DNA of 64,000 bases from JAEUNX01 sp034004685 (GTDB lineage: Bacteria; Pseudomonadota; Gammaproteobacteria; Burkholderiales; Rhodocyclaceae). Location of the stretch: NCBI GenBank assembly GCA_034004685.1, contig JAVEWG010000002.1, positions 75,046-139,045 of the forward strand. Direction: 5' to 3'. The translations under genes and the position numbers were made by a program. The notes under the pieces are model-generated. The model saw nothing but the letters and a program-made list of their open reading frames with translations. It made no database searches and had not been told where the DNA came from. This document shows positions 34,451 to 43,508 of the stretch, in pieces (the first letter of the stretch is position 1; each line of letters starts with the position of its first letter).

Positions 34451-36193
34451 TCAGACCTCTTGATAGGCGCCGATGCGGCGCTTCCGTTCCTCATGGAGGA
34501 GTTCGTGAATCGCCTCTTCCCCTTCCCCCAGGGATTCCAGGGCCAGACCGGCCAGCTGGAGCGCGGCCTCCAGGGTGTCCGGGATCACCCCGTTGGCGCC
34601 GGCCTGGAGCAGTTCCAGGGCGTGGCGTTCATCCTGCACCCGGGCCAGGATCGGCACCTTGGGGGCCAGGGCGCGGATGGCGCCCACGGCGTTGCGGGCG
34701 GGTTCGGCGTCGTTCATGGTGAGAATCACCAGGGTGGCCCGCTCCAGATGCAGGCGGCGCAACAAGCCCGGGCGGGAGGCGTCTCCGAAGATCACCGGCA
34801 CCCCCTTGCGGCGGTGGCGCACCACCTGGCGGGCGTCGGGCTCCACCGCCACCATGGATAGCCCCCGTTCCAGGAGAAGCTGGCCCACCAGCTGGCCGAC
34901 CCGGCCGTAGCCGGCGATGATCACGTGGTCCGTCAGCTCCGCCACCAGGGCATCGTCGCGCACCTGTTCCCGGCTGCCCAGGCGACGGTCCAGGGTCTCG
35001 CCGAGCCATTGGCCGGCCTTGGCGGCAAAGGGGGTGGCGAGCATGGACAGGCCCACCACCAGCAGCATGAACTGGCCGATCCCCGGGGGCAGCAGATCCA
35101 GCTGCATGGCGGTGCCCACCACGATGAAGGCGAATTCCCCGCCCTGGGAGAGGAGCACCGCGCCTTCGGTCGCGCGGCCCCAGGTGAGCCCCGCCACCCG
35201 CAGCACCCCAAACAGGATCAGGCCCTTGAGGAGCATCAGGCCCAGCACCGAGAGGGGGAGCCAGAGGGGTTCCTGGGCGAAGGCGGCCAGATCGATGCCC
35301 ATCCCCACCGACAGGAAGAACAGGCCCATCAGCAAGCCCTTGAAGGGCTCGATGGTTACTTCCACCTCGTGGCGGAATTCGGTTTCGGCGATGATCAGGC
35401 CCGCCAGCAGCGCCCCCATGGCCATGGACAAGCCGGCGGCCCAGGTGAGGGCCGCCACCCCCAGGCTGGCCAGGAGCGTCAGGGCCATGAAGGTGTCCGG
35501 CGCCCGCCGGCCCGCCAGGTGGTGGAACAGGGGACGGATCAGCCGGCTGCCCGCCAGGTAGATCAGGCCGACGGTCACCACCGCCTTGAGGGTGGCCAAA
35601 CCCAGCAGGGAGAAGAAGCTCCCCTTGCCCTCCTGGCCCAGGATGGCGATCAGCACCAGGAGCGGCACCACCGCCAGATCCTGGAACAGCAGCACGGCGA
35701 AGGCCACTCGCCCCATGGGGGTGGACATTTCCCGGCGCTGGGCCAGGAGCTGCATCACCACCGCAGTGGACGATAAGGCCAGCACCAGGCCCAGCACCAC
35801 CGCTGCTTCCGGTTCGTTGCCGAAGGCCAGGGCGATGCCGCCGATAGCCAGGGCGGACAGGCCCACCTGGGCCCCGCCGGCCCCGAACACCAGGCGGCGC
35901 ATGGCCCACAGGCGCTCCACCGACATCTCCAGGCCGATGGTGAACATCAGGAACACCACCCCCAACTCCGCGAAAGCGGCCACGTCTTCCTGGCTGCCGA
36001 AGGTGAGCCAGCCCAGCCAGGGATGCTCGTTGGCGGCGGCCCCCAGGCCGTAGGGGCCCACCACCGTGCCCACCGCCAGGAAGCCCAGCACCGGGTTCAC
36101 CCGCAAGCGGGCCAGCAGGGGGATCAGCACCCCCGCCAGCACCAGGAACAGGATGATCTCGCGCAGATAGGGCAGGGCCTCGTGTTCGGGCAT
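34451..36193 (-). CDS. CPA2 family (Kef-type) monovalent cation/proton antiporter
   Basis: A 580-residue protein: about twelve hydrophobic segments (residues 8-395) with the exchanger core GLVLALSSTAVVMQLLAQR and LLFQDLAVVPLLVLI, then a TrkA-N/RCK nucleotide-binding domain (about 415-535) with IIAGYGRVGQLVGQLLLERG. It resembles KefB/KefC/YbaL K+ efflux systems; ion and gating ligand are inferred. The gene begins 9 bp after ftsH and is the last gene of the terC-ftsH operon. Confidence 0.88.
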   Translation of the reverse strand: MPEHEALPYLREIILFLVLAGVLIPLLARLRVNPVLGFLAVGTVVGPYGLGAAANEHPWLGWLTFGSQEDVAAFAELGVVFLMFTIGLEMSVERLWAMRRLVFGAGGAQVGLSALAIGGIALAFGNEPEAAVVLGLVLALSSTAVVMQLLAQRREMSTPMGRVAFAVLLFQDLAVVPLLVLIAILGQEGKGSFFSLLGLATLKAVVTVGLIYLAGSRLIRPLFHHLAGRRAPDTFMALTLLASLGVAALTWAAGLSMAMGALLAGLIIAETEFRHEVEVTIEPFKGLLMGLFFLSVGMGIDLAAFAQEPLWLPLSVLGLMLLKGLILFGVLRVAGLTWGRATEGAVLLSQGGEFAFIVVGTAMQLDLLPPGIGQFMLLVVGLSMLATPFAAKAGQWLGETLDRRLGSREQVRDDALVAELTDHVIIAGYGRVGQLVGQLLLERGLSMVAVEPDARQVVRHRRKGVPVIFGDASRPGLLRRLHLERATLVILTMNDAEPARNAVGAIRALAPKVPILARVQDERHALELLQAGANGVIPDTLEAALQLAGLALESLGEGEEAIHELLHEERKRRIGAYQEV

Positions 36194-36202
36194 GGGTCGG
36201 GT

Positions 36203-38023
36203 TCAGGCGGCCTGGCTACGGAGACGGGCGGCCACACTCTTGAGGTCCGCCTCATCCAGGGTTTCCCGGGCCAGCAGGGCCCGGGCGGTTTCTTCCAGCA
36301 AGGGGCGGCAGGCGGCCAGCAGGCTCAGGGTCCGCTGGAAGGCGCCGGCCACCAGGGTCCGCACGGCGCAGTCGATCTCCCGGGCGGTTTCCTCGGAATA
36401 GCTTCGTTCGCTGGCCGGGGTGCTCTGGCCCAGGAAGGTCTGGCGCTCCTCCTCGTACACCACGTTGCCCAGTTTCTCGTCCATGCCGAAGCGCATCACG
36501 ATGGAGCGGGCGATGCTGGTGACCTTCTGCAGATCGTCTGCGGCGCCGGTGGACACTTCGCCGAAGACCAGTTGCTCCGCCGCCCGCCCCCCCAGCAGCA
36601 CCGCCATCTTGTTCTCCAGTTCGGCCCGGGTCATCAGGTAGCGGTCCTCGGTGGGGCGCTGGATCGTGTAACCCAGCGCTCCCACCCCCCGGGGGATGAT
36701 GCTGATCTTATGCACCGGGTCTGCGCCGGGCAGGCTCATGGCCGCCAGGGCGTGGCCGGTCTCGTGGTAGGCCACCACCTCCCGCTCGTGGGGGTTGAGA
36801 ATCCGGTTCTTCTTTTCCAGGCCCGCCACGATGCGCTCCACCGCCACGGTGAAGTCGGCAAGTTCCACGGTCTGGGCATCGCGCCGGGTGGCCACCAGGG
36901 CCGCCTCGTTCACCAGGTTGGCCAGGTCCGCGCCGGAAAAACCCGGGGTCAGTTCAGCGATCTTTTCCACTTCCAGCCCGGGGGCGAGATGGATCTTCTT
37001 GAGGTGGACTTCCAGAATCTGGATGCGGCCCCTGCGGTCCGGCCGGTCCACCAGCACCTGGCGGTCGAAGCGGCCCGCCCGCAGGAGGGCCGGGTCCAGC
37101 ACCTCGGGCCGGTTGGTGGCTCCCAGCAGCACCAGGCCGGAGGAGGAATCGAAGCCGTCCAGTTCCACCAGGAGCTGGTTGAGGGTCTGCTCCTTCTCGT
37201 CGTGGCCCCCCAGTCCGAAAGCCCCCCGGGCCCGGCCCAGGGCGTCGAGCTCATCGATGAAGATGATGGCCGGGGCCTTCTGGCGGGCCTGCTCGAAGAG
37301 GTCCCGCACCCGGGCGGCCCCCACTCCAACGAACATTTCCACGAATTCCGAGCCGGAAATTGAGAAGAAGGGCACCCCGGCCTCCCCCGCCACCGCCTTG
37401 GCCAGGAGGGTCTTGCCGGTGCCCGGCGGGCCGATCAGGAGCACCCCCTTGGGCAGCCGCCCCCCCAGCCGGCCGTGGGCCGTCGGCTCCTTGAGGAAAC
37501 CCACCACCTCCTGGAGTTCCGCCTTGGCTTCATCCACCCCGGCCACGTCGGCGAAGCTGACGCCGGTCTGGGATTCCACATAGATCTTGGCCTTGCTCTT
37601 GCCGATGGCCATGAAACCGCCGCCCATGCCGGATTTTTCGGCGAACTTGCGCATGGCGAAGATCCAGATGCCCACGAAAATCACCGCCGGCAGCACCCAG
37701 GAGAGGAGATCCCGCAGGAAGGTGCTCTCGATCACCCCGGTGAACTTCACGTCGTACTGGGCCAGTTCCCTGGCCAGGGCCGGGTCCACCCGGGTAGTGG
37801 CGAACTTGCTTCGGCCATCCGGCAGGGGCTCCTTGAGGCTGCCCTGGATGGTGTTGTCGGTGATGGAAATTTCCGTCACCTTGCCTGCCGCAACCAGACG
37901 CTGGAATTCGCTGTAGGCCAGAGGTTCCACGGTGCGGGCCTGGACCCACAGGTCATGGAGGACCGATACCGCGAATATTGCGAAGATGAAGTACAGCAGG
38001 CTGAACTGGGTTTTCTTTTCCAT
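36203..38023 (-). CDS. ftsH: FtsH-family ATP-dependent membrane zinc metalloprotease
   Basis: A 606-residue protease. The N terminus has a membrane segment (about 9-26), a short periplasmic FtsH_ext domain and a second membrane segment (about 108-128). The AAA domain has Walker A GPPGTGKTLLAKAVAGEAG, Walker B IIFIDELDALGR and the SRH; the peptidase carries the zinc site HETGH. Usually ftsH sits with rlmE/ftsJ and folP; its location here between a TerC gene and a Kef-type gene suggests an accessory copy (inference; the rest of the genome is not visible). Confidence 0.92.
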   Translation of the reverse strand: MEKKTQFSLLYFIFAIFAVSVLHDLWVQARTVEPLAYSEFQRLVAAGKVTEISITDNTIQGSLKEPLPDGRSKFATTRVDPALARELAQYDVKFTGVIESTFLRDLLSWVLPAVIFVGIWIFAMRKFAEKSGMGGGFMAIGKSKAKIYVESQTGVSFADVAGVDEAKAELQEVVGFLKEPTAHGRLGGRLPKGVLLIGPPGTGKTLLAKAVAGEAGVPFFSISGSEFVEMFVGVGAARVRDLFEQARQKAPAIIFIDELDALGRARGAFGLGGHDEKEQTLNQLLVELDGFDSSSGLVLLGATNRPEVLDPALLRAGRFDRQVLVDRPDRRGRIQILEVHLKKIHLAPGLEVEKIAELTPGFSGADLANLVNEAALVATRRDAQTVELADFTVAVERIVAGLEKKNRILNPHEREVVAYHETGHALAAMSLPGADPVHKISIIPRGVGALGYTIQRPTEDRYLMTRAELENKMAVLLGGRAAEQLVFGEVSTGAADDLQKVTSIARSIVMRFGMDEKLGNVVYEEERQTFLGQSTPASERSYSEETAREIDCAVRTLVAGAFQRTLSLLAACRPLLEETARALLARETLDEADLKSVAARLRSQAA

Positions 38024-38077
38024 GCCGTGTCTCGCGTCTTGTAGAGGGATTGTCGATGGGGTGCGACGGGCGCTGTT

Positions 38078-39058
38078 TCAAGTTGAGCCGGAAGGGTCGC
38101 CGCCCTGTCCAGGGCTTGGCGCGGGTCTGCGCAGACTGAGCGCCACCGAGGTGGCAATGATCGTGAAAACCACCAGCAGCGACCATGCCACCGAAATCTT
38201 GTAGATGTCCATCAATAGCATCTTGGCGCCGATGAACATCAGTACCAGCGCCAGGCCGTACTTGAGCAGCGTAAAGCGGTTGGCGAAATCCGCCAGCAGG
38301 AAGTACATCGCACGCAGGCCGAGGATGGCGAAGATGTTGGAGGTCAGGACGATGAAGGGGTCGGCGGTAATGGCAAAGATCGCCGGAATTGAATCCACGG
38401 CGAAGATCAGGTCTGTGATTTCCACCAGTACCAGCACCAGGAACAATGGCGTGGCCCAGAGCAGGCCATCCTTCCCGACAAAGAAGCGCTCTTCGTGCAT
38501 CGTGGTGGTAATCCGCAGGTGGCCCCGCATCCATTTCAGTACCGGATTGCGTTCCAGATCGGGCTTCTGATCGGCGAACCAGAACATCTTGATGCCAGTG
38601 AGCACGAGGAAGGCGCCAAACAGGTAGAGAATCCAGTGAAACTGGGCAATCAGCCAGGCGCCCCCGAGGATCATCGCCGTGCGCATCACGATGGCGCCAA
38701 GTACGCCGTAGAGCAATACGCGGCGTTGGTATTCTGGGGGGATTGCGAAGTAGGTAAACAGCATGATCCAGACAAACACGTTGTCCACCGCCAAGGATTT
38801 TTCAACCAGATAGCCGGTGAAGAATTCGATCGCCTTGGTATTGGCGATCTCGCGTCCTACGCTGCCGTCCAGGTACCACCACAGCAAGCCGTTGAAGGCG
38901 AGCGCCACGCCAACCCACACCCCCGACCAGCTGGCCGCCTCGCGAAATCCAACGCGGTGTGCCTTGCGTCCGCCGAGCAGGAACAAATCCACCCCGACCA
39001 TCGCGATCACAAACGCGAAAAATCCGGTCCACATCCACCACGTACCGATCGTTTCCAT
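38078..39058 (-). CDS. TerC/Alx family membrane protein (predicted Mn2+ handling)
   Basis: A 326-residue protein with about nine hydrophobic segments. Acidic membrane motifs VEKSLAVDNVFVWIMLF and LVEITDLIFAVDSIPAIFAI are the hallmarks of TerC/Alx, and the start METIGTWWMWTGF has GGAGG upstream. E. coli Alx is linked to manganese homeostasis and lies behind a yybP-ykoY riboswitch; the same RNA precedes this gene, supporting a manganese role. ftsH follows after 54 bp. Confidence 0.93.
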   Translation of the reverse strand: METIGTWWMWTGFFAFVIAMVGVDLFLLGGRKAHRVGFREAASWSGVWVGVALAFNGLLWWYLDGSVGREIANTKAIEFFTGYLVEKSLAVDNVFVWIMLFTYFAIPPEYQRRVLLYGVLGAIVMRTAMILGGAWLIAQFHWILYLFGAFLVLTGIKMFWFADQKPDLERNPVLKWMRGHLRITTTMHEERFFVGKDGLLWATPLFLVLVLVEITDLIFAVDSIPAIFAITADPFIVLTSNIFAILGLRAMYFLLADFANRFTLLKYGLALVLMFIGAKMLLMDIYKISVAWSLLVVFTIIATSVALSLRRPAPSPGQGGDPSGST

Positions 39059-39135
39059 TTTGCCGCCTCCGTTTTCTGGGTCGAGAAAGCGCGACCTTCG
39101 TCGCGCTCCAACGAAGGTCATTTCAAACCGCTGAA

Positions 39136-39170
39136 ACGAAAAGACCTTTGCCGGGCGGTGGCAAAGGTCT
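39136..39170 (-). terminator. Riboswitch-controlled intrinsic terminator
   Basis: On the minus strand AGACCTTTGCC (39160-39170) pairs with GGCAAAGGTCT (39142-39152) around a 7-nt loop, followed by TTTCGTTT. Its first arm contains the CCTTTG (39162-39167) that is also the 3' strand of the aptamer's closing stem, so terminator and folded aptamer exclude each other. A further 9-bp hairpin (GACCTTCGT/ACGAAGGTC, 39093-39119) lies between it and the terC start. Confidence 0.8.
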
Positions 39171-39260
39171 GGCTTGCGACGCGTGGGTCGCCCGGGCACC
39201 GGATCAGAAACGCTGATCGTATTGACGGCACCGCGGCGGAAAGCTACTCCCCTTTGGAAG
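39142..39260 (-). promoter_or_regulatory. yybP-ykoY manganese riboswitch upstream of terC
   Basis: The minus strand carries the conserved 5' block CAAAGGGGAGTAGC (39243-39256), the GCCGTCAATACG block, and the 3' block GCCCGGGCGACC ... CGCAAGCCAGACCTTTGCC. These are the two conserved internal-loop strands and closing stem (CAAAGG with CCTTTG) of the yybP-ykoY class, which binds Mn2+ and controls terC/alx, mntP and P-type ATPase genes. The layout predicts that Mn2+ binding stabilises the aptamer, blocks the terminator and turns the operon on. Confidence 0.9.
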
Positions 39261-39273
39261 GTACGCGAAACTG

Positions 39274-39303
39274 ATGCTATCTAAAGCCGACCAAATTCGT
39301 CAA
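39274..39303 (-). promoter_or_regulatory. Candidate sigma-70 promoter for the terC riboswitch transcript
   Basis: Minus strand TTGACG (39298-39303) and TAGCAT (39274-39279) with an 18-bp spacer. The start point would fall about 39266, just ahead of the aptamer. The -35 box is strong, the -10 box matches four of six bases. Confidence 0.6.
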
Positions 39304-39427
39304 CTATCCGCCCATGGAAGTGCTCGCCCTGCGCTCAGGAGGGCGATCTGTACCTGCCGTCATCGGGTGCTGGAATTCGCGGTCGGGCAAGGTCCCGCCG
39401 GGCGGATCTGGGTTCGCTGCCTCCTGC

Positions 39428-39468
39428 TCCTGCTGCTGCAACGCCCACATCTGGGCGTAGGCGCCGCC
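39428..39468. repeat. 41-bp direct repeat, copy 1 (ABC transporter 3' remnant)
   Basis: These 41 bases are identical and in the same orientation to 43558-43598, the 3' end of the ATM1-type ABC transporter gene. On the minus strand they encode GGAYAQMWALQQQE. Here the frame continues for some 35 codons (QEAANPDPPGG and onward) but is cut off on its 5' side at about 39469, so this is an orphan C terminus. The rest of 39304-39604 shows no gene or other clear element. Confidence 0.85.
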
Positions 39469-39604
39469 TTTACGAGCCGCCCCGGCGTATGGGTGCGACC
39501 AGTATCAGGGGGGCTGTGGGTGCATTGCCGCACTATGTCACGGTAAGCCTTTGGCTTAGCGCTTATAGTCCGAAGCAACTGAAATTTCGGGTTTTGAAAT
39601 ATTC

Positions 39605-42418
39605 ATGATGATTCGTGAAGCGCTGCGCGCTTTCGCTCTGGGTGGGGCCTTGTGGGTCTCGTTGCCCACGGTTCAGGCTGGCACGCCAGACCCGGCGACT
39701 GCGGCCCGGTTCTATGAAGACGGTCTTGACCGCTTTCAGCATCAGGACTTCTCCGGGGCCATCGTTCAGCTGAAGAACGCACTGCAACAGGACAGCAGGA
39801 TGCTGGCGGCCAAACTTCTCCTGGGGCGGGCGCTATTGGCGGAGGGGAGTCTTCCCGCGGCGGAAGTGGTATTGCAAGAGGCGTTGAAACAAGGGATCAG
39901 CCCTTCTGAAGTGGCTGTTCCCCTTGGGCAACTGTATTTGATGGGTGGTCGTCCGCGAGATGTTGTCGAAAAAGTGCCGCAGGATGACCTGCCGGCCCAT
40001 GTGCACGTTGAAGTGTTGGTGATGCGGGGTGTGGCCCAAGGGCAGCTAGGCGACTATCGTGCCGCCGCATCGAGCTTTGCGCTAGCCCGTGACATGAACC
40101 CCGCTTCGGTTCGGCCCCTCATTGCCGAAGTACCGGTATTGTTGGGCCAGGGGCTTTTGCGCGAGGCGAACGAGCGGGCTGAGAAGGCGGTGGAGCTTGA
40201 CCCGAAATCGGCGGACGCCTGGAACATGCGGGCCTCCGTGCGGCATGGGTCTGGGCAGGCCAGGGCAGCGCTCGAAGACTATGACAAGGCGTTGGCGCTG
40301 CAACCGACTCACCTGGATGCGCGGGTGGCCCGCGCGGCGCTGTTGCTGGACCTCGGTCGGGACAGAGAATCGCTGGCGGACCTGGCGTTCATTCGTAAGA
40401 ATGCTACCGGCGAGCCCCGCGCCGCCTATCTGGAGGCGCTGATTGCTGCGCGGCGGGGCGACTTTCGCAGGGCGGAGGAGGGCCTGGCGGAGGTGGTGCG
40501 ATTGACCGATTCGGTTCCCCGGGAATGGGCGGGCGGGCGGGAGCAGATTCTCATGTTGGGTGCCCTGGCCCACTACGGGCTTGGCCATCGCGACCAGGCA
40601 AAGGAGTATCTGAACGTCTTGGTGTCGCGCTATGGGCGCAATCTCGGTGCTCGAAAGCTCATGGCCCGAATTTATCTCGATCAAAAGGATGCTGTTCGCG
40701 CCTTGTCGATGATAGACCCTGTGTTGAAGGCGATGCCCCAGGACGCCCAGGCTTTGTATCTCGCGGGGGAGGCGAACATGTTGCAGCGGCGATACGTCGC
40801 TGCCAGCGACCGGTTTCAGGAAGCTTTGCGCGAGGGCGGGGCCGCTACTCCGGCTCTTTCCGGTCTCGGTTTTGCTCAGCTCGGTGGCGGCTTGACGGCC
40901 CGGGCAGCCGGAACCCTGGAGGCGAGCTTCAAGCAAAGGCCAGGCGACCCTGCCATTGGTTTCCCTCTGGCGACACTCCATTTAAAACGGGGAGCTTTGA
41001 CAGAAGCAGCAGGCGTTGCCAACCAACTGGTGGAAAAGAATACGAATAACCCAACAGTGCTGAACTTTGCCGGTGCCGTGCGGGGCACGGTGGGTGACCG
41101 CGCCGGCGCCCGTGACGCATACCGTAAGGCACTTGCGATACAAGCGGGTTTCAAGCCCGCGTTACTCAACTTGGCGCGACTCGATGTGCAGGAGGGGCGG
41201 TTCGATAGTGCTCGTCAGACCTTGAACCAGCTACTGAGCGCTTCCCGCAACGACATGGAGGCCCAATTAGAGCTCGGAATGTTGGAAATGCGGCTGAGCC
41301 GATACGTCGAGGCGCGGCAGTGGCTGGAAAAAGCTGGCGCCAATCGTCCCAAGGATGTGCGCCCGGCCCTTGCCCTTATTGATCTTGAAGTGACGACGGG
41401 CCGAGTTTCCCAGGCGCTGGATACTGCAAAGGGATTGGCAGCAACCGCACGGAATGACCCGAAGGTCCTGGAGAAACTAGGCCGGGTTCAATTGTTGGCC
41501 GGTGACCGGGTAGGCGCCCGCAGCAGTTTCGTCGATCTGTCCCGTCTTGCCGGTTTCGATGCCGAAGCCCAGATCGGGGCCGGTAATCTGCTGCTAGCGG
41601 CGGGGGCGCCGACTGATGCGGCTTACGGGGCGCGCAAAGCCCTGGACGCAGAACCTGGGAATCGCAAGGCAATGCTGCTGTTGGGCATGAGCGAGCTAGC
41701 GCGGGGTGCTACGGCTGACGCGGAAGAGTGGGCGCGCAAGCTGCGCTCTGACAACCCGCAACAGATCGAGGGGGCCCAGTTGAGTTTGGCGATCGCCATG
41801 GCTGCCAAGCGATTTGCGGAGGCAGAGCGCATTGGCGGTGAGATCTTTGGTCGCACGCAGACCTCCGACACGCTGCTGGCATGGGTCGGGGCTCAGTTTG
41901 CCAATGGCCATTCATCTGCGGCGCTGAGCAACATTGATCGTTGGCTCAGCAAACATCCCAATGACTTGAGCGTGTTGCGGGTAGCGGGCGAAATTTCCGT
42001 CAAGGCTCAACGACCCGCGGAAGCGCGCAAGTATTTCGAAAGCATTCTTGCCCTGGATCCCCGCGATGCATCGAACCTGAACAACCTGGCGATGGTTCTG
42101 ATCTCCCTGAAGACCCCTGGAGCGGAAAAGCATGCACGGCGGGCTTATGAGCTTGCCTCGGGTTCAGTGAGCATTCTCGACACCCTGGGTTGGGTGCTGG
42201 TTCAGGACGGCAAAGGCGACGAAGGCCTCAGATTCTTGCGCGACGCGCGACTTAAGGCGCCCGCCGATGGAACGATTCGCTACCACTTGATTGCGGCATT
42301 GGTCGCAGTTGGCAAATTGGAAGAGGCCCGCAGTGAGTTGGCCGATAGCCGACGTAGTGGGATAGATCTTGGGGATGATCCAGCGGTGGCCGCGTTGGTC
42401 AAAAAGCTGGGGGCTTGA
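39605..42418 (+). CDS. PrsT-like TPR-repeat protein of the PEP-CTERM/exosortase system
   Basis: A 937-residue exported protein. A signal peptide (MMIREALRAFALGGALWVSLP..VQA) precedes tandem TPR repeats across almost the whole length, for example ARFYEDGLDRFQHQDFSGAI, VQLKNALQQDSRMLAAKLLL and DAWNMRASVRHGSGQARAAL. Length and repeat style match PrsT, a TPR protein that accompanies exosortase A polysaccharide/PEP-CTERM loci. PrsT is often a lipoprotein; no lipobox cysteine is visible here. No exosortase or polysaccharide gene is in the window. A PEP-CTERM gene follows after 142 bp. Confidence 0.82.
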   Translation: MMIREALRAFALGGALWVSLPTVQAGTPDPATAARFYEDGLDRFQHQDFSGAIVQLKNALQQDSRMLAAKLLLGRALLAEGSLPAAEVVLQEALKQGISPSEVAVPLGQLYLMGGRPRDVVEKVPQDDLPAHVHVEVLVMRGVAQGQLGDYRAAASSFALARDMNPASVRPLIAEVPVLLGQGLLREANERAEKAVELDPKSADAWNMRASVRHGSGQARAALEDYDKALALQPTHLDARVARAALLLDLGRDRESLADLAFIRKNATGEPRAAYLEALIAARRGDFRRAEEGLAEVVRLTDSVPREWAGGREQILMLGALAHYGLGHRDQAKEYLNVLVSRYGRNLGARKLMARIYLDQKDAVRALSMIDPVLKAMPQDAQALYLAGEANMLQRRYVAASDRFQEALREGGAATPALSGLGFAQLGGGLTARAAGTLEASFKQRPGDPAIGFPLATLHLKRGALTEAAGVANQLVEKNTNNPTVLNFAGAVRGTVGDRAGARDAYRKALAIQAGFKPALLNLARLDVQEGRFDSARQTLNQLLSASRNDMEAQLELGMLEMRLSRYVEARQWLEKAGANRPKDVRPALALIDLEVTTGRVSQALDTAKGLAATARNDPKVLEKLGRVQLLAGDRVGARSSFVDLSRLAGFDAEAQIGAGNLLLAAGAPTDAAYGARKALDAEPGNRKAMLLLGMSELARGATADAEEWARKLRSDNPQQIEGAQLSLAIAMAAKRFAEAERIGGEIFGRTQTSDTLLAWVGAQFANGHSSAALSNIDRWLSKHPNDLSVLRVAGEISVKAQRPAEARKYFESILALDPRDASNLNNLAMVLISLKTPGAEKHARRAYELASGSVSILDTLGWVLVQDGKGDEGLRFLRDARLKAPADGTIRYHLIAALVAVGKLEEARSELADSRRSGIDLGDDPAVAALVKKLGA

Positions 42419-42560
42419 TGGATGTCTGGGCGTCGGATTTAGTTACACTTTGGTCTTGCTGAAACACCCATGAGTATCATGTTCTTTTTAAATCATATGG
42501 ATATGAGATATGGCCCGCTTTTTGCTAAAAGCATGGCAAAGAGCCAGGGAGGTGAGTGAC

Positions 42561-43460
42561 GTGAAATATTTCCATGCGGTAGTTGTTGCCGTAGTGTCGG
42601 CAATGGTCGGGGCGAATGCCCATGGGGCCTACAGTTTTGAATCCGGAGTGAGCTGCTCAGGGGCCGGATGTTCCGGAACCCTCTCCGCGTCGAGTGACAA
42701 CAGCCAGAGCATCACCGGTGTGACGGTTACCGGTTGGGCAAACACCGGCGGTTCGTTGGCGCAGGACGCAGCCGGTGGTTCAATCCAGCAAGCGTATGTT
42801 TCCACTTGGGGATCGTCCGGGTTGGGTGCCAAGAACGATGACGCCTACAGCTCTGGGGCTGATAAGGACGTGAACGAAGGGACAAGTCCGGAGCATGCCA
42901 TCGACAACGATGGCCGCTTTGACATGGTCATGCTGGATTTCGGCAGTTCCCTGATACAGCTCACCAGCGTCACCATTGGCTGGTCCCAGTTCGGCGCGGA
43001 TATCTCGGTGTTGGCTTTTACTGGAACCGGTTCGCCGAATCTATCCAGTCTTTCGAACTGGGGTTCCCTGACCACCAATGGCTGGACAGTGGTGGGCAAC
43101 TACGAGAAGTCGGGCTCCGGGACGGTCGCCATCAATGGGTTGTCCGACAAGGTGGCATCGAGCTACTGGCTGATTGGCGCCTACAACCCGATCTTCGTTT
43201 CCAGTGCCCTTGAAACCGTTGGCTCTCCGGATCAGGGCTGTACTCGCTATACCTATGGCACAAGTGTGGGAACCTGCAAGAACACCTACTCGTCGCCCAA
43301 TCAGAACGACTACATTAAGCTGGCTGCCGTTTCCGGCAGCCTGTATACCCCGCCACCTCCGCATCAGGACCCAAGTGTGCCGGAACCGAGCTCCCTGGCT
43401 CTGATGACCCTGGCCTTGGGTGGAGCCTTGGGATTGCGCCGCCGCAGGCGGGCCTGCTGA
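42561..43460 (+). CDS. PEP-CTERM surface protein
   Basis: A 299-residue secreted protein. A GTG start at 42561 is preferred: GGGAGG lies eight bases upstream and it gives a clean signal peptide MKYFHAVVVAVVSAMVGANA; an ATG at 42510 would add 17 charged residues. The mature part is Ser/Gly/Thr-rich with DNDGRFDMVMLDFGSS and SVTIGWSQFGADISVLAFTG. The C-terminal sorting signal is VPEPSSLALMTLALGGALGL plus RRRRRAC, recognised by an exosortase. It may belong to the exosortase-dependent XDP1 family (from memory, unverified). Confidence 0.88.
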   Translation: MKYFHAVVVAVVSAMVGANAHGAYSFESGVSCSGAGCSGTLSASSDNSQSITGVTVTGWANTGGSLAQDAAGGSIQQAYVSTWGSSGLGAKNDDAYSSGADKDVNEGTSPEHAIDNDGRFDMVMLDFGSSLIQLTSVTIGWSQFGADISVLAFTGTGSPNLSSLSNWGSLTTNGWTVVGNYEKSGSGTVAINGLSDKVASSYWLIGAYNPIFVSSALETVGSPDQGCTRYTYGTSVGTCKNTYSSPNQNDYIKLAAVSGSLYTPPPPHQDPSVPEPSSLALMTLALGGALGLRRRRRAC

Positions 43461-43508
43461 GCCTGCTCTACCGGGGTCGGCGCGGCGCCTTTGAGCGCCG
43501 CGTTTTGT

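Noticed and set aside
34451..39260. Reading ftsH and the Kef-type gene as part of a transmissible stress-tolerance island
   Set aside because: Such islands also carry small heat-shock protein, ClpG/ClpK, YfdX and HdeD genes, none of which is present; no integrase or attachment site is visible.
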